Assembly (NCBI GenBank): GCA_036822015.1 | Contig: DAISIL010000052.1 | Location: 1-23,095 of the forward strand | DNA length: 23,095 bases | Direction of reading: 5' to 3' | From: DAISIL01 sp036822015 | Lineage (GTDB): Bacteria > Bacteroidota > Bacteroidia > Cytophagales > Bernardetiaceae | Shown: positions 8,195 through 16,309 of the stretch, in pieces | Numbering within the stretch: position 1 is the stretch's first letter | Layout of the letters: each line of letters begins with the position of its first letter | The notes under the pieces: generated by a model | Told to the model about the DNA's origin: nothing | Databases searched by the model: none | The model's input: the letters and a program-made list of their open reading frames with translations, nothing else | Translations under genes and position numbers: made by a program

Positions 8195-9589
8195 TTAAAG
8201 ATGGATGACCTCTTCGTAAGCCGCCGCTGTGGCTTCCATGATGGCCTCCGACATGGTAGGATGTGGGTGTACGGACTTGATGATTTCATGTCCTGTCGTT
8301 TCGAGCTTGCGTGCCACAACGACTTCGGCGATCATTTCAGTTACGTTGGCTCCGATCATGTGCGCCCCTAGCCACTCGCCGTATTTGGCATCAAAGATGA
8401 CCTTTACGAAACCGTCTTTTGCGCCGGCTGCACTGGCTTTACCCGATGCCGAAAAGGGGAATTTACCCACACGGACTTCATAACCAGCGGCTTTGGCTTG
8501 CTCCTCGGTATAACCCACAGAGGCGATCTCGGGAGAGCAGTAGGTACAACCCGGGAGGTTGTTGTAGTCGAGTGGCTCGGGATGATGCCCTGCGATTTTT
8601 TCGACGCAAATGATCCCCTCCGCCGAGGCGACGTGTGCCAGGGCAGGGCCATGGACAATATCTCCGATGGCGTAGATATTGGGGACGTTGGTACGATAAA
8701 AATCATCGACGATGATGCGTCCTTTTTCGGTCTGGATACCCAGTTCTTCTAGCCCGATACCTTCGAGGTTCGTCTGTACACCTACGGCGGAAAGGACGAC
8801 ATCGCAGGTGAGTTCTTGCATTCCTTTGGCGGTCTTGACGTGTACGCGGCAGCCCTCACCGGCGGTATCCACCGAGGTTACCTCTGCACTGGTCAGGATG
8901 TTCATGCCGGACTTCTTGAACTGTTTCTCGAGGGTCTTGGAAATTTCGGGGTCTTCGTTGGGGACAATACGCGGCATGTATTCGACGACCGTTACTTCTG
9001 TCCCGATGGTGTTGTAGAGGTACGCAAACTCTACACCGATGGCCCCCGAGCCAACGATGACCATGCTTTTGGGTTGGCTTTCCATGGCCATCGCCTTGCG
9101 ATAGCCGATGATTTTTTTGTTGTCGATGGGCAGATGAGGCAATTCCCGTGCGCGCCCACCCGTAGCCAGGATGATATGGGGGGCGGTGTAGGTGCTTTGG
9201 CTGCCGTCTTCGGCCCTTACGGCGACGGTGTTTTGTCCGGTGAGTTTGCCAAAACCCATGATTTTTTGGATGTTGTTTTTGCGGAACAAGAAGTCAATTC
9301 CCTTGCTCATGCCGTTGGCTACCCCTCGGCTGCGTCCGATCATGGCGGTAAAGTCCACTTCGGCGCCACTGACCTGAATGCCATAGTCTTTGGCGTGCTG
9401 GATGTACTCAAAAACTTGCGCACTTTTGAGGAGGGCTTTGGTCGGGATACAGCCCCAGTTGAGGCAGATACCTCCCAGCGATTCTTTTTCTACGACGGCT
9501 ACTTTCATGCCTAGCTGCGAGGCGCGAATGGCAGCTACATAGCCACCGGGGCCAGACCCCACCACAATCAGATCATAATTTGTCATCAT
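8195..9589 (-). CDS. lpdA: Dihydrolipoyl dehydrogenase
   Basis: The E3 flavoprotein of 2-oxoacid dehydrogenase complexes; it reoxidises dihydrolipoamide with NAD+. The 464-residue sequence shows the FAD site GSGPGGYVAA near the N-terminus, the redox-active disulfide GGICLNWGCIPTKAL, the NAD site IVGSGAIGVEF, the second FAD motif NIYAIGDI and the catalytic His-Glu pair in HPHPTMSE. The start is the ATG at 9589 (MMTNYDL), or possibly the ATG one codon later. A longer frame to 9631 is rejected because its first codons fall inside the promoter -7 box. No E1 or E2 genes are nearby, so which complex it serves is not visible. It heads the minus-strand group continuing into dapD. Confidence 0.95.
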   Translation of the reverse strand: MMTNYDLIVVGSGPGGYVAAIRASQLGMKVAVVEKESLGGICLNWGCIPTKALLKSAQVFEYIQHAKDYGIQVSGAEVDFTAMIGRSRGVANGMSKGIDFLFRKNNIQKIMGFGKLTGQNTVAVRAEDGSQSTYTAPHIILATGGRARELPHLPIDNKKIIGYRKAMAMESQPKSMVIVGSGAIGVEFAYLYNTIGTEVTVVEYMPRIVPNEDPEISKTLEKQFKKSGMNILTSAEVTSVDTAGEGCRVHVKTAKGMQELTCDVVLSAVGVQTNLEGIGLEELGIQTEKGRIIVDDFYRTNVPNIYAIGDIVHGPALAHVASAEGIICVEKIAGHHPEPLDYNNLPGCTYCSPEIASVGYTEEQAKAAGYEVRVGKFPFSASGKASAAGAKDGFVKVIFDAKYGEWLGAHMIGANVTEMIAEVVVARKLETTGHEIIKSVHPHPTMSEAIMEATAAAYEEVIHL

Positions 9590-9628
9590 TACACGGGAAT
9601 TATTTGTTGTCGTTTGTGTATCTTGTGC

Positions 9629-9660
9629 CAAAAATACAGATTTGCTTCACCAAAATCAAA
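9629..9660 (-). promoter_or_regulatory. Promoter of the lpd-dapD-miaA group
   Basis: On the minus strand TTTG (9660-9657), a 20-base spacer and TATTTTTG (9636-9629) match the Bacteroidota consensus exactly. The predicted start of transcription, around 9622-9624, places lpd's ATG some 35 bases downstream. Confidence 0.7.
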
Positions 9661-9750
9661 CCCGAAGTAAAATGATCGTCTTTGAATAAGCGATGCGTTG
9701 CTTTTACGGTTTATTAAACCGGCAATGCTGTATTTGTCTGGGCTTTTGTG

Positions 9751-9758
9751 TACTTTTG
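9751..9758 (+). promoter_or_regulatory. -7 box upstream of the porP/sprF-like gene
   Basis: TACTTTTG is an exact TAnnTTTG match only ten bases before the ATG at 9769, so the leader would be about 5 bases or less. A TTTG lies 14 bases upstream, closer than the usual spacing of about 19-20. Confidence 0.5.
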
Positions 9759-9768
9759 ATCTGCTGTT

Positions 9769-10761
9769 ATGAAAACATCTATACGATTATTATTGTCTCA
9801 TGTGTGCTTGCTCATAGGCGTCCTGCCTTTGGCGATGGCGCAACAAGATGCGCAGTTTAGCCAGTATATGTTTCGGGGTTTGTATTTCAACCCGGCGGTA
9901 GCAGGGTTAGATACCGATCATCTGCTTCTTGGGCTGGGGCATCGCAGCCAGTGGCTGGGCTATGACCCGACATTTGACGATGGGGGTGCGCCTACATCGC
10001 AGGTCTTTGAGGTCAGTGCGCCTTTACGGACGATGAGCAGCGGGCTAGGTTTGCTCTTTGCTCTCGATAAGACGGGGCCGCTGAGCAGCACCCAGATCAA
10101 GATTTCTTATGCGTATCACCTCCCGCTGGGGCAAAGTGGGCATCGCCTTTCGCTGGGGCTTCGGGGCGGGATGTACAACCAACGCATTGATTTTTCGCAG
10201 TATCGTCCCCGCGACACCGATGATCCCATTCTGGAACCGCTCCTGGGGCAGGGAGCTTTGAGCCAGTGGCAACCCGATCTGGGGGTAGGGCTACATTTTT
10301 CACATCCGATGTACTACGCCAGTTTGAGCTTCGATCACCTCCTCGGCACTACCTTTGATTACGAAACCCAATTTAACGTCAGCTCGCTCGATCCCCATGC
10401 GTATTTTATGGTGGGTGGAAACTTTGAGGCTGGACGCGCCTGGGCCATCGCTCCCTCGGCTTTGCTCAAGACAGATTTCAATTCGTTTTCCTACGATACC
10501 CACCTGATGATTACGTATCTGGACACGTACTTTGTGGGTGGTGGCGTGCGTGCCTCCAACGCTCTCGACGCAGGTATATTTATGATCGGCATGAACGTCC
10601 TGGAAACCCGCGCCCTACGGGTTAGTTATTCGATAGACCTGGTGGCTAGTGGCCCAGAAGTCAAGGCACCCACTTCTCACGAGATTTCTTTGGGCTATCG
10701 CCTTCCACTTCCTTATGCGGCCCTGCCTCCCGTGATCCGTACACCGCGTTTCCGCTACTGA
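9769..10761 (+). CDS. PorP/SprF family type IX secretion outer-membrane protein
   Basis: A 330-residue predicted outer-membrane beta-barrel. The signal peptide (1-24, ending AMA) is followed directly by the family hallmark QDAQFSQYMFRGLYFNPAVAG (split here as QDAQFSQYMF and RGLYFNPAVAG), then alternating amphipathic strands with many aromatic residues. PorP in Porphyromonas is needed for T9SS secretion and SprF in Flavobacterium for export of the SprB adhesin. Many paralogues exist, so a gene symbol is not assigned. It lies upstream of gldK in the same direction, as expected for the porP-porK-porL-porM-porN arrangement. The 156 bases between them show no convincing terminator or promoter, so it may be cotranscribed with gldK. 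Confidence 0.9.
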   Translation: MKTSIRLLLSHVCLLIGVLPLAMAQQDAQFSQYMFRGLYFNPAVAGLDTDHLLLGLGHRSQWLGYDPTFDDGGAPTSQVFEVSAPLRTMSSGLGLLFALDKTGPLSSTQIKISYAYHLPLGQSGHRLSLGLRGGMYNQRIDFSQYRPRDTDDPILEPLLGQGALSQWQPDLGVGLHFSHPMYYASLSFDHLLGTTFDYETQFNVSSLDPHAYFMVGGNFEAGRAWAIAPSALLKTDFNSFSYDTHLMITYLDTYFVGGGVRASNALDAGIFMIGMNVLETRALRVSYSIDLVASGPEVKAPTSHEISLGYRLPLPYAALPPVIRTPRFRY

Positions 10762-10917
10762 TCTCCACAAAAAAAGCCTCAAAAGCAAAAATCCTTTTCG
10801 TGGAATGTAATAAACACCCCGATACGTAGTTATTAGTAGTAGAAAATCAACTGCACCTGTTTTGCGTTCTCCCCAAGCGTTAGGCAAGAACGAAAGGCTT
10901 TAAACCGCAAGTGAATC

Positions 10918-11973
10918 ATGAATAAAGTGCTTATTTTTAGCAAATGGCTGGCATTGGGCTTGATTGCCCTCATTCTTCAGGGTTGTCTGTTCGGAAAAGG
11001 AAACAAAGCACTCGAAGGGCAACTGACGGGTGTGTTGGGACGCGAAGGCTGGAAACAAGAAATTCCTTACGGGATGATTACCGTTCCGGCAGGTGTTTTC
11101 CACATGGGTCAAGCCGACGAGGACATTATCTCCTCCAAGATCAACATGAACCGCCAGATTACCATCGGTGGATTCTACATGGACGAAACCGAAATCACCA
11201 ACAACGAATATCGACAGTTTATTGAAGAGTTCTCTTCGATGCCCGCCGACTCGGCCGCCGCCGAAAGCGACGAAGACCTAAGCGAAGAAGAAATCAAAGA
11301 AAAGTACTATCCCGATACGACCGTTTGGCTACGCGATTTTAGCTACCACTACGGCGATCCGATGGTAGAAAACTATTATTCGCACCCAGCTTACGATGAT
11401 TACCCCGTTGTGGGCATTGACTGGCACGCCGCTCATAAGTTTTGCGAATGGCGTACCCAATACCTCAATGAAGCCCGCGAAGGACAAGGCAAATTTCCGA
11501 TGCCTAAATTTCGCTTGCCTTCGGAGGCTGAATGGGAATACGCCTCTCGTGGTGGACGAGACATCGCCAAGTATCCCTGGGGTGGGCCTTATGTACGCAA
11601 CGCCCGTGGTTGTGCGCTCGCTAACTTCAAGCCTGGTCGGGGTAACTACTACGACGACGGGTTTCAGTACACCAACCCCGTGGGTGCTTATTTCCCGAAC
11701 GATTTTGGGCTTTATGATATGGCCGGCAACGTATCCGAGTGGTGTGAAGATGCTTACGCCGAAAATAGTGTGCCGCTTGTTTGGGACTTGAATCCCATCT
11801 ACTACGACGAAAACGAACCGCGAAAAATCATTCGCGGTGGCTCCTGGAAAGACATAGCTTTTTATATCGAAACGGGTACTCGTGCCTTTGAATATCAGGA
11901 TTCAGCACGCTCCTTTATCGGTTTTCGTTGTGTCGTAACCTATCTGGGGCGTTCTTCTGGCTTTGAATTTTAA
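10918..11973 (+). CDS. gldK: GldK/PorK, type IX secretion ring lipoprotein
   Basis: A 351-residue lipoprotein: hydrophobic leader and lipobox LQGC with the lipidated C23. The mature part carries a formylglycine-generating-enzyme/sulfatase-modifying fold (about 50-345) with motifs VPAGVFHMG, YMDETEITNNEYRQF, RLPSEAEWEYASRGG, YDMAGNVSEWCEDA and IIRGGSWKD. In the T9SS, GldK/PorK forms an outer-membrane-associated periplasmic ring with GldN/PorN. The assignment to gldK rather than its homologue gldJ rests on gldL and gldM following directly. It is clearly shorter than the characterised GldK and PorK proteins (about 460-490 residues by memory). A strong terminator lies about 30 bases after the stop, separating it from gldL. 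Confidence 0.9.
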   Translation: MNKVLIFSKWLALGLIALILQGCLFGKGNKALEGQLTGVLGREGWKQEIPYGMITVPAGVFHMGQADEDIISSKINMNRQITIGGFYMDETEITNNEYRQFIEEFSSMPADSAAAESDEDLSEEEIKEKYYPDTTVWLRDFSYHYGDPMVENYYSHPAYDDYPVVGIDWHAAHKFCEWRTQYLNEAREGQGKFPMPKFRLPSEAEWEYASRGGRDIAKYPWGGPYVRNARGCALANFKPGRGNYYDDGFQYTNPVGAYFPNDFGLYDMAGNVSEWCEDAYAENSVPLVWDLNPIYYDENEPRKIIRGGSWKDIAFYIETGTRAFEYQDSARSFIGFRCVVTYLGRSSGFEF

Positions 11974-12002
11974 TTGATTTTTGAATACAAATGCCTCATT
12001 AC

Positions 12003-12047
12003 AAAGACTTTTCTCTAAAATCACAGGGAAAAGTCTTTTTTGTTTTT
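12003..12047 (+). terminator. Rho-independent terminator after gldK
   Basis: A perfect 11-base stem (AAAGACTTTTC, 12003-12013, with GAAAAGTCTTT, 12028-12038), a 14-base loop and a T-rich tail. Its place between gldK and gldL means the two are at least partly on separate transcripts. Confidence 0.8.
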
Positions 12048-12155
12048 ACGCCAAAGGACTTTTAGTACGGACTTTGCAAGAGCAGTTTATACGTTGTTTT
12101 GATGGCTTAAAAATAATTTTTCTAAGGTATTGTAGCATTATTCCGAGATTTTTTC

Positions 12156-12163
12156 TACCTTTG
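12156..12163 (+). promoter_or_regulatory. Distal candidate -7 box for gldLM
   Basis: TACCTTTG matches TAnnTTTG exactly; a TTG lies 23 bases upstream. Transcription from here would give a leader of about 140 bases before gldL. Confidence 0.4.
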
Positions 12164-12207
12164 AAGGAGGAAAAAATCAAAGAAACACAAAAAAAATCAA
12201 GAAATAT

Positions 12208-12239
12208 TTTGGTGGTGTTTCGGATTTTGTCTTTATTTG
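12208..12239 (+). promoter_or_regulatory. Proximal candidate promoter for gldLM
   Basis: TTTG (12208-12211), a 20-base spacer and TTTATTTG (12232-12239, one mismatch to TAnnTTTG). It would give a leader of about 65 bases before the gldL ATG. Confidence 0.45.
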
Positions 12240-12309
12240 GAAAAAATTTGATGCAAAGCAATCAAAACGTTTTTTAAACTTGAACCCTAACCCTTAAATT
12301 TCAATCGCA

Positions 12310-13140
12310 ATGAGTTTCAAAGAAGAAACCTCTTTACAACGCTTCTACCGCGTAGTCGTTCCTAAAGCGACAAGTTTTGGTGCCGCTATTGTGGTATTGG
12401 GCGCACTCTTCAAGATTCAGCACTTTCCCGGCGCAGGTATCATGCTTATGGTAGGTCTTGGCGTGGAATCACTCATCTTTTTGTTGGGTGTATTTGAGCC
12501 ACCACAACCTTTCCATCCGCACTACGACTGGGAGAAGGTATATCCTGAACTCATGGACGATACCGTTCCTGCTATCCCTGCAAAGAAAGAGAAGAAGCAA
12601 GACCCCAGCCAGGTAGGTACAGCCGTATTGGTTGGCTTGGATGCCATGCTCAGTGAAGCAAATCTTTCAACGGATGCGTTTAAGAAATTTGGTCAGGGTA
12701 TTCAGTCACTCAACGATACCGCAGGTCGCATGAAAGATATGGGAGATGCCGTCGTGGCCACCAAAGATTACGCAAAAAACGTAGGTGAAGCCTCCAAATC
12801 TTTGACGACACTCAATCAGGCGTATTCTGGTACGGTCAAATCTATGCAAGAAATGGCCAACGCCTCCAAAGATGCCAAAGAGTATCATAGCCAGGTTCAG
12901 GTTATCACCAAAAACTTGGGTGCTTTGAATGCCGTCTATGAGATGGAACTCAAAGATGCCAATACGCACCTGAAAGCCATGAACAAATTCTATAGCAACC
13001 TCACTTCTGCTATGTCCAACATGGCCGATGCGAGCAAAGAATCTGAGGCGTTCAAGCAGCAGATGGGCAAACTCACCACCAACATCACCAACCTGAACAC
13101 CATTTACGGCAACATGCTCACAGCCATGCGCGGTAAATAA
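12310..13140 (+). CDS. gldL: GldL/PorL, inner-membrane motor subunit of type IX secretion
   Basis: GldL and GldM form the proton-driven motor that energises type IX secretion and gliding. The 276-residue protein starts with two transmembrane helices (about 20-35 and 42-62) joined by a tight turn. The second helix contains E53 in VGLGVESLIFLLG, which probably corresponds to the essential Glu of Flavobacterium GldL (Glu49). After the membrane part comes the conserved FEPP (62-65) and then a long cytoplasmic helical tail. In the tail, heptad-like units with the recurring pattern L-x-x-L-N-x-x-Y appear several times (for example LTTLNQAY, LGALNAVY, ITNLNTIY). Length fits the family, and gldM follows after 55 bases. 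Confidence 0.94.
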   Translation: MSFKEETSLQRFYRVVVPKATSFGAAIVVLGALFKIQHFPGAGIMLMVGLGVESLIFLLGVFEPPQPFHPHYDWEKVYPELMDDTVPAIPAKKEKKQDPSQVGTAVLVGLDAMLSEANLSTDAFKKFGQGIQSLNDTAGRMKDMGDAVVATKDYAKNVGEASKSLTTLNQAYSGTVKSMQEMANASKDAKEYHSQVQVITKNLGALNAVYEMELKDANTHLKAMNKFYSNLTSAMSNMADASKESEAFKQQMGKLTTNITNLNTIYGNMLTAMRGK

Positions 13141-13195
13141 GTTCCTGATTCTTAACTTTTTTCAACACATTCATTAACCAAAAAACACAAAAGTT

Positions 13196-14815
13196 ATGGC
13201 AGGAGGTGGAGGACCTAGACAACGAATGGTCAATATGATGTACCTGGTACTGACGGCCTTGTTGGCCTTGCAGGTCAGTAACTCGGTACTTGAAAAGTTC
13301 TACTACATCGACGAAAGCCTTGAGCAGGCCCAGCAACTGACCGGCAAAGACAGCGATCAGAAGGTGGGTAACATCAAAGGAACCGTTGAGAAGAACGGCA
13401 ACCGCGCCCAAGAGGTAGCCGTGATGGAGAAGGCAATTGCTGCTCAAAAGCGTGCCAATGAGATGATTACTTACGTGAATGAAATTCGTAGTCATATTAT
13501 TGAAACGATGGGTGGCAAAAACGAAGAAGGCAAGTACGAGAAGGACAAGGACTACGACCAGATCAACAACATCATGTTGGGCGTAGAAGGAAGCAAAAAC
13601 GGAAAAGGTTATGAACTCAAAGACGCACTCAACAAGTACGTCAAAGACATGAAAACCTACTTGCCAGATACGCTTCAAAAAGTCTTAGACGAGTACGATC
13701 CTTTGGCTGTGGATGCCAAAGACGATCCGCGCTACATGAACGATCCGAACCAGAAGATGAAAGACTGGGCGTATCTCAACTTCGATCACACGCCGATGGT
13801 TGCTGCCCTGGCCGTATTGAACCAGATCAAGAACAACATTCGTGTCGTGGAATCAAAGACGATTGAGGTACTGGGAAGCCAGTTGGGTCTGCAAGACATT
13901 AAGTTTGACCAGATCATCGGACGGGTTTCCCCGGATTCTCGTATTATTCCCGCAGGTACACGCTACACGGCTGAGATGTTCATTGCCGCTTCTTCGTCCA
14001 ATATGTCGCCGAAAATGACGGCAACGATTGGCACAGTGAAGGTAAACGAAGCTGGTGTAGGTATCGTAGAATCTGCTCCGGTGCCTCCCGCAGCGGGCGG
14101 CCCTGGTGGACGCGAGGAGCGTAGCTGGAAAGGAACGATCACAATTCCGACGGCATTTGGAGATACGACGATCACTTTTGATGAAAAATATACCGTTGTA
14201 AACCCCCAAATCAAAATCAAGTCAGATGTGGCCGTCTCTCTTTACTTCAAGTGTGGCAACACTCTGCAAGTAGAGGTTCCCGAGTTGGGGGCAGAGTACA
14301 ACCCAACATTCACAGGCACTGGTGGGCAAATCATTCCGGGTAGCACAAAAGGAGCCGTTACGTTGGTTCCGGATGGCAAGGAAATGACTTTGACGGTCAG
14401 TAGTGGGGGTAACAAGATCGGTACAGAAGGGCCCTTCAAGGTTCGCCTTGTACCTAAACCGGAGGTAAAAATCCTCGGCCCCAACAAGAAGCCGTTGGAT
14501 GAGTTGCGTGGCGGGCCTATGCCTCGCGCCGTAACCGCTGCTGCTATTCCGGATGAGCAGTTCAGGGCTTTACTTCCCCAAGACGCACGCTATCGCGTAA
14601 CGGGTGGACAAGTAACGCTTGCCCGTGGCCGTCGTGCTATGGGGACTGTGCCTATCAACGGAGCAAACATCAACCTTTCCGGGTTGGCTGCACAAGCTGC
14701 CGTAGGTGATCGTTTGGTTTTTGAAATTAAGGGCGTACAGCGTCAAAACTTTCAAAACCAGGTAGAGAATGTGAACGTGGGTAACGTCATTGTTCAGTAT
14801 CCGATCACGCAGTAA
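13196..14815 (+). CDS. gldM: GldM/PorM, periplasm-spanning motor subunit of type IX secretion
   Basis: A 539-residue protein with the family's diagnostic start: MAGGGGPRQRMVNMMYLVLT. It has a short cytoplasmic basic tip (R8, R10, one of which probably pairs with the GldL glutamate), a single transmembrane helix (about 12-28) and a long periplasmic arm. The arm begins with a helical domain (about 30-220) followed by beta-rich domains to the C-terminus, as known for GldM/PorM. A Pro/Gly-rich loop (PVPPAAGGPGG, about 296-306) interrupts the middle domain. The gene closes the gldLM unit: a terminator hairpin follows 44 bases after the stop. In other Bacteroidota gldN normally comes next, but here murC does. 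Confidence 0.95.
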   Translation: MAGGGGPRQRMVNMMYLVLTALLALQVSNSVLEKFYYIDESLEQAQQLTGKDSDQKVGNIKGTVEKNGNRAQEVAVMEKAIAAQKRANEMITYVNEIRSHIIETMGGKNEEGKYEKDKDYDQINNIMLGVEGSKNGKGYELKDALNKYVKDMKTYLPDTLQKVLDEYDPLAVDAKDDPRYMNDPNQKMKDWAYLNFDHTPMVAALAVLNQIKNNIRVVESKTIEVLGSQLGLQDIKFDQIIGRVSPDSRIIPAGTRYTAEMFIAASSSNMSPKMTATIGTVKVNEAGVGIVESAPVPPAAGGPGGREERSWKGTITIPTAFGDTTITFDEKYTVVNPQIKIKSDVAVSLYFKCGNTLQVEVPELGAEYNPTFTGTGGQIIPGSTKGAVTLVPDGKEMTLTVSSGGNKIGTEGPFKVRLVPKPEVKILGPNKKPLDELRGGPMPRAVTAAAIPDEQFRALLPQDARYRVTGGQVTLARGRRAMGTVPINGANINLSGLAAQAAVGDRLVFEIKGVQRQNFQNQVENVNVGNVIVQYPITQ

Positions 14816-14859
14816 GCGTTGCTATGATCCTCTGATAGTTACTGTCGATTTTTTATCAG

Positions 14860-14896
14860 CAGCCGTCCGAAATTATTTTGGGCGGCTGTCTTTTTG
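14860..14896 (+). terminator. Terminator between gldM and murC, possible attenuator
   Basis: A 9-base stem with one G-U pair (CAGCCGTCC, 14860-14868, with GGGCGGCTG, 14880-14888), an 11-base loop and a T-rich tail (14889-14895). The murC ATG lies only 15 bases after the tail. No good promoter fits between them, so murC may depend on read-through or on a promoter upstream of the hairpin. Confidence 0.75.
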
Positions 14897-14911
14897 TATC
14901 AATCAAAAGAG

Positions 14912-16309
14912 ATGCTCCAAGAGATTAGTTGTGTTTATTTTTTGGGTATTGGAGGGGTGGGAATGAGTGCCTTAGCCCATTGGTTTTTGGTCAATGGCTA
15001 TTCAGTGGCAGGATATGACCGCAGCCGCTCGGATATTACGGCACGCCTTCAGGTGTTTGGGGCAGAGATTCACTACGTGGACGATCCCTCTGTGATCCCG
15101 TCGGATTTTCTGCATCCACAAAAGACGCTAGTAGTTTATACGCCTGCTATTCCATCAGATCACCAGGAACTAAACTACCTGGTTTCCAATGGATTTCACG
15201 TTCATAAACGCGCAGAAGTCCTGGGGTACATCACCCGCCACTCTTCCGTATTGGCCATCGCGGGTACCCATGGCAAGACCACCACTGCCGCACTTTTAAC
15301 GCACATCTTGCACACAGCAGGCGTTTCCGTAACAGCCTTTGTGGGCGGGGTGATGAACAACTACGCCGGCACCTTTGTCCCTGCTTCACCGGACTCGGAG
15401 GGGATGACCTCCTGGGCGATTGTGGAGGCCGATGAGTTTGATCGTTCGTTTCTTCGCCTGCAACCCCAGCATATCATCCTGACTAGCGTAGAAGCAGATC
15501 ATCTGGACATTTACGGCACACCCGACGCTGTTAGGGAGGCTTTTTCGGACTTCCTCGATCAGCGTCAGGCGGGCTATCTGATCGCTGGCCCGTCCGTTCC
15601 TGCCCAGCTCCTGGAAGGACGTATGCAACTGATCCGGTACGGAGATAAGCAGGCTTATACGTTCAGTAACATCAAGATAGTTGGAACAAAGCTCGTTTTT
15701 GATTGGCATCTGGGCGATCACTATCTGCCTTCAGTATGTTCCTCCCTTGCCGGACGGCACAACCTCGAAAACGCAACAGCCGCCGCTACGCTAGCCTTGC
15801 AGTTGGGGGTATCGCCCGAGCAAATCCGGGCGGCGATGGAAAGCTACGATGGGGTCAAACGTCGCTTTGAGATTTTACTCAACACCCCCGAAATAGCCCT
15901 CGTTGATGACTACGCCCATCACCCAACGGAGGTGCGTGCAGCCATTGCGGCAGCGCGCATGCTTTTTCCGAATCGCCGGCTGACCGTTGTTTTTCAACCA
16001 CATCTCTATACCCGCACCCGTGATTTTTACGAAGGCTTCGCCGAGAGTTTGTCCGATGCCGATGAGGTGATCTTGTTGGATATTTACCCAGCACGGGAAC
16101 AGCCCATAGCAGGAATTGATAGCGGAATCATTCTTTCAAATCTGAAAAGCCTACATAAAATTTGGCTACCTGACCAAGATTTTTTACCTTACGCCAGTTT
16201 ACACGGGATAAATTGGGAGGTAGTCTTGACATTGGGTGCTGGCTCCATAGATCGCTGGTTAGACCCACTCAAACAACTCCTCACGCCTACATCGCCAAAC
16301 AAGCCATGA
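14912..16309 (+). CDS. murC: UDP-N-acetylmuramate--L-alanine ligase
   Basis: MurC adds L-Ala to UDP-MurNAc, the first amino-acid step of peptidoglycan precursor synthesis, in the cytoplasm using ATP. The 465-residue sequence has the N-terminal nucleotide-sugar motif GIGGVGMSALA (12-22), the ATP P-loop AGTHGKTTTAALL (117-129), EADEFDRSFL (172-181), DHLDIYG, RHNLENATAA and the C-terminal DDYAHHPTEV. The ATG at 14912 is preferred: the frame can be extended six codons to a TTG, but that lies in the T tail of the terminator. Its stop overlaps the ftsQ ATG by four bases. Within the window it is separated from other mur genes; normally murG or ddl would be near. It is the first gene of the unit that ends with gldN. 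Confidence 0.96.
   Translation: MLQEISCVYFLGIGGVGMSALAHWFLVNGYSVAGYDRSRSDITARLQVFGAEIHYVDDPSVIPSDFLHPQKTLVVYTPAIPSDHQELNYLVSNGFHVHKRAEVLGYITRHSSVLAIAGTHGKTTTAALLTHILHTAGVSVTAFVGGVMNNYAGTFVPASPDSEGMTSWAIVEADEFDRSFLRLQPQHIILTSVEADHLDIYGTPDAVREAFSDFLDQRQAGYLIAGPSVPAQLLEGRMQLIRYGDKQAYTFSNIKIVGTKLVFDWHLGDHYLPSVCSSLAGRHNLENATAAATLALQLGVSPEQIRAAMESYDGVKRRFEILLNTPEIALVDDYAHHPTEVRAAIAAARMLFPNRRLTVVFQPHLYTRTRDFYEGFAESLSDADEVILLDIYPAREQPIAGIDSGIILSNLKSLHKIWLPDQDFLPYASLHGINWEVVLTLGAGSIDRWLDPLKQLLTPTSPNKP

Larger units (their letters stand above)
12048..12309 (+). other. AT-rich leader region of gldLM
   Basis: AT-rich, without a supportable gene; a 98-codon open frame from 11981 is rejected as it spans the terminator and reads as low-complexity sequence. 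It holds two promoter candidates, reported separately. The last bases before the gldL ATG are A-rich, with no Shine-Dalgarno sequence. Confidence 0.6.

Noticed and set aside
8173..8319. 49-residue N-terminal extension of DapD
   Set aside because: It lies inside lpd and the 22-base gap and reads as unrelated sequence; the ATG at 8172 gives the normal length.
9590..9631. Upstream start for lpd, adding MAQDTQ and further residues
   Set aside because: The upstream ATG overlaps the -7 promoter box; the FAD motif is already at normal distance from the ATG at 9589.
10772..10806. Weak inverted repeat (TCCAC ... GTGGA) after the porP/sprF-like gene
   Set aside because: Only five outer pairs, then a mismatch, and no T run; not a convincing terminator.
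10918..11973. Calling the FGE-like lipoprotein gldJ
   Set aside because: GldJ is a close homologue, but the direct upstream position to gldL and gldM fits GldK; sequence alone does not fully exclude GldJ.
11981..12277. 98-codon plus-strand frame between gldK and gldL
   Set aside because: It spans a terminator hairpin and promoter-like sites, is AT-driven and basic, and has no family features.
14894..14911. TTG start for murC six codons upstream
   Set aside because: The TTG is part of the terminator T tail; the ATG at 14912 fits the family start just before the GIGGVGMSA motif.
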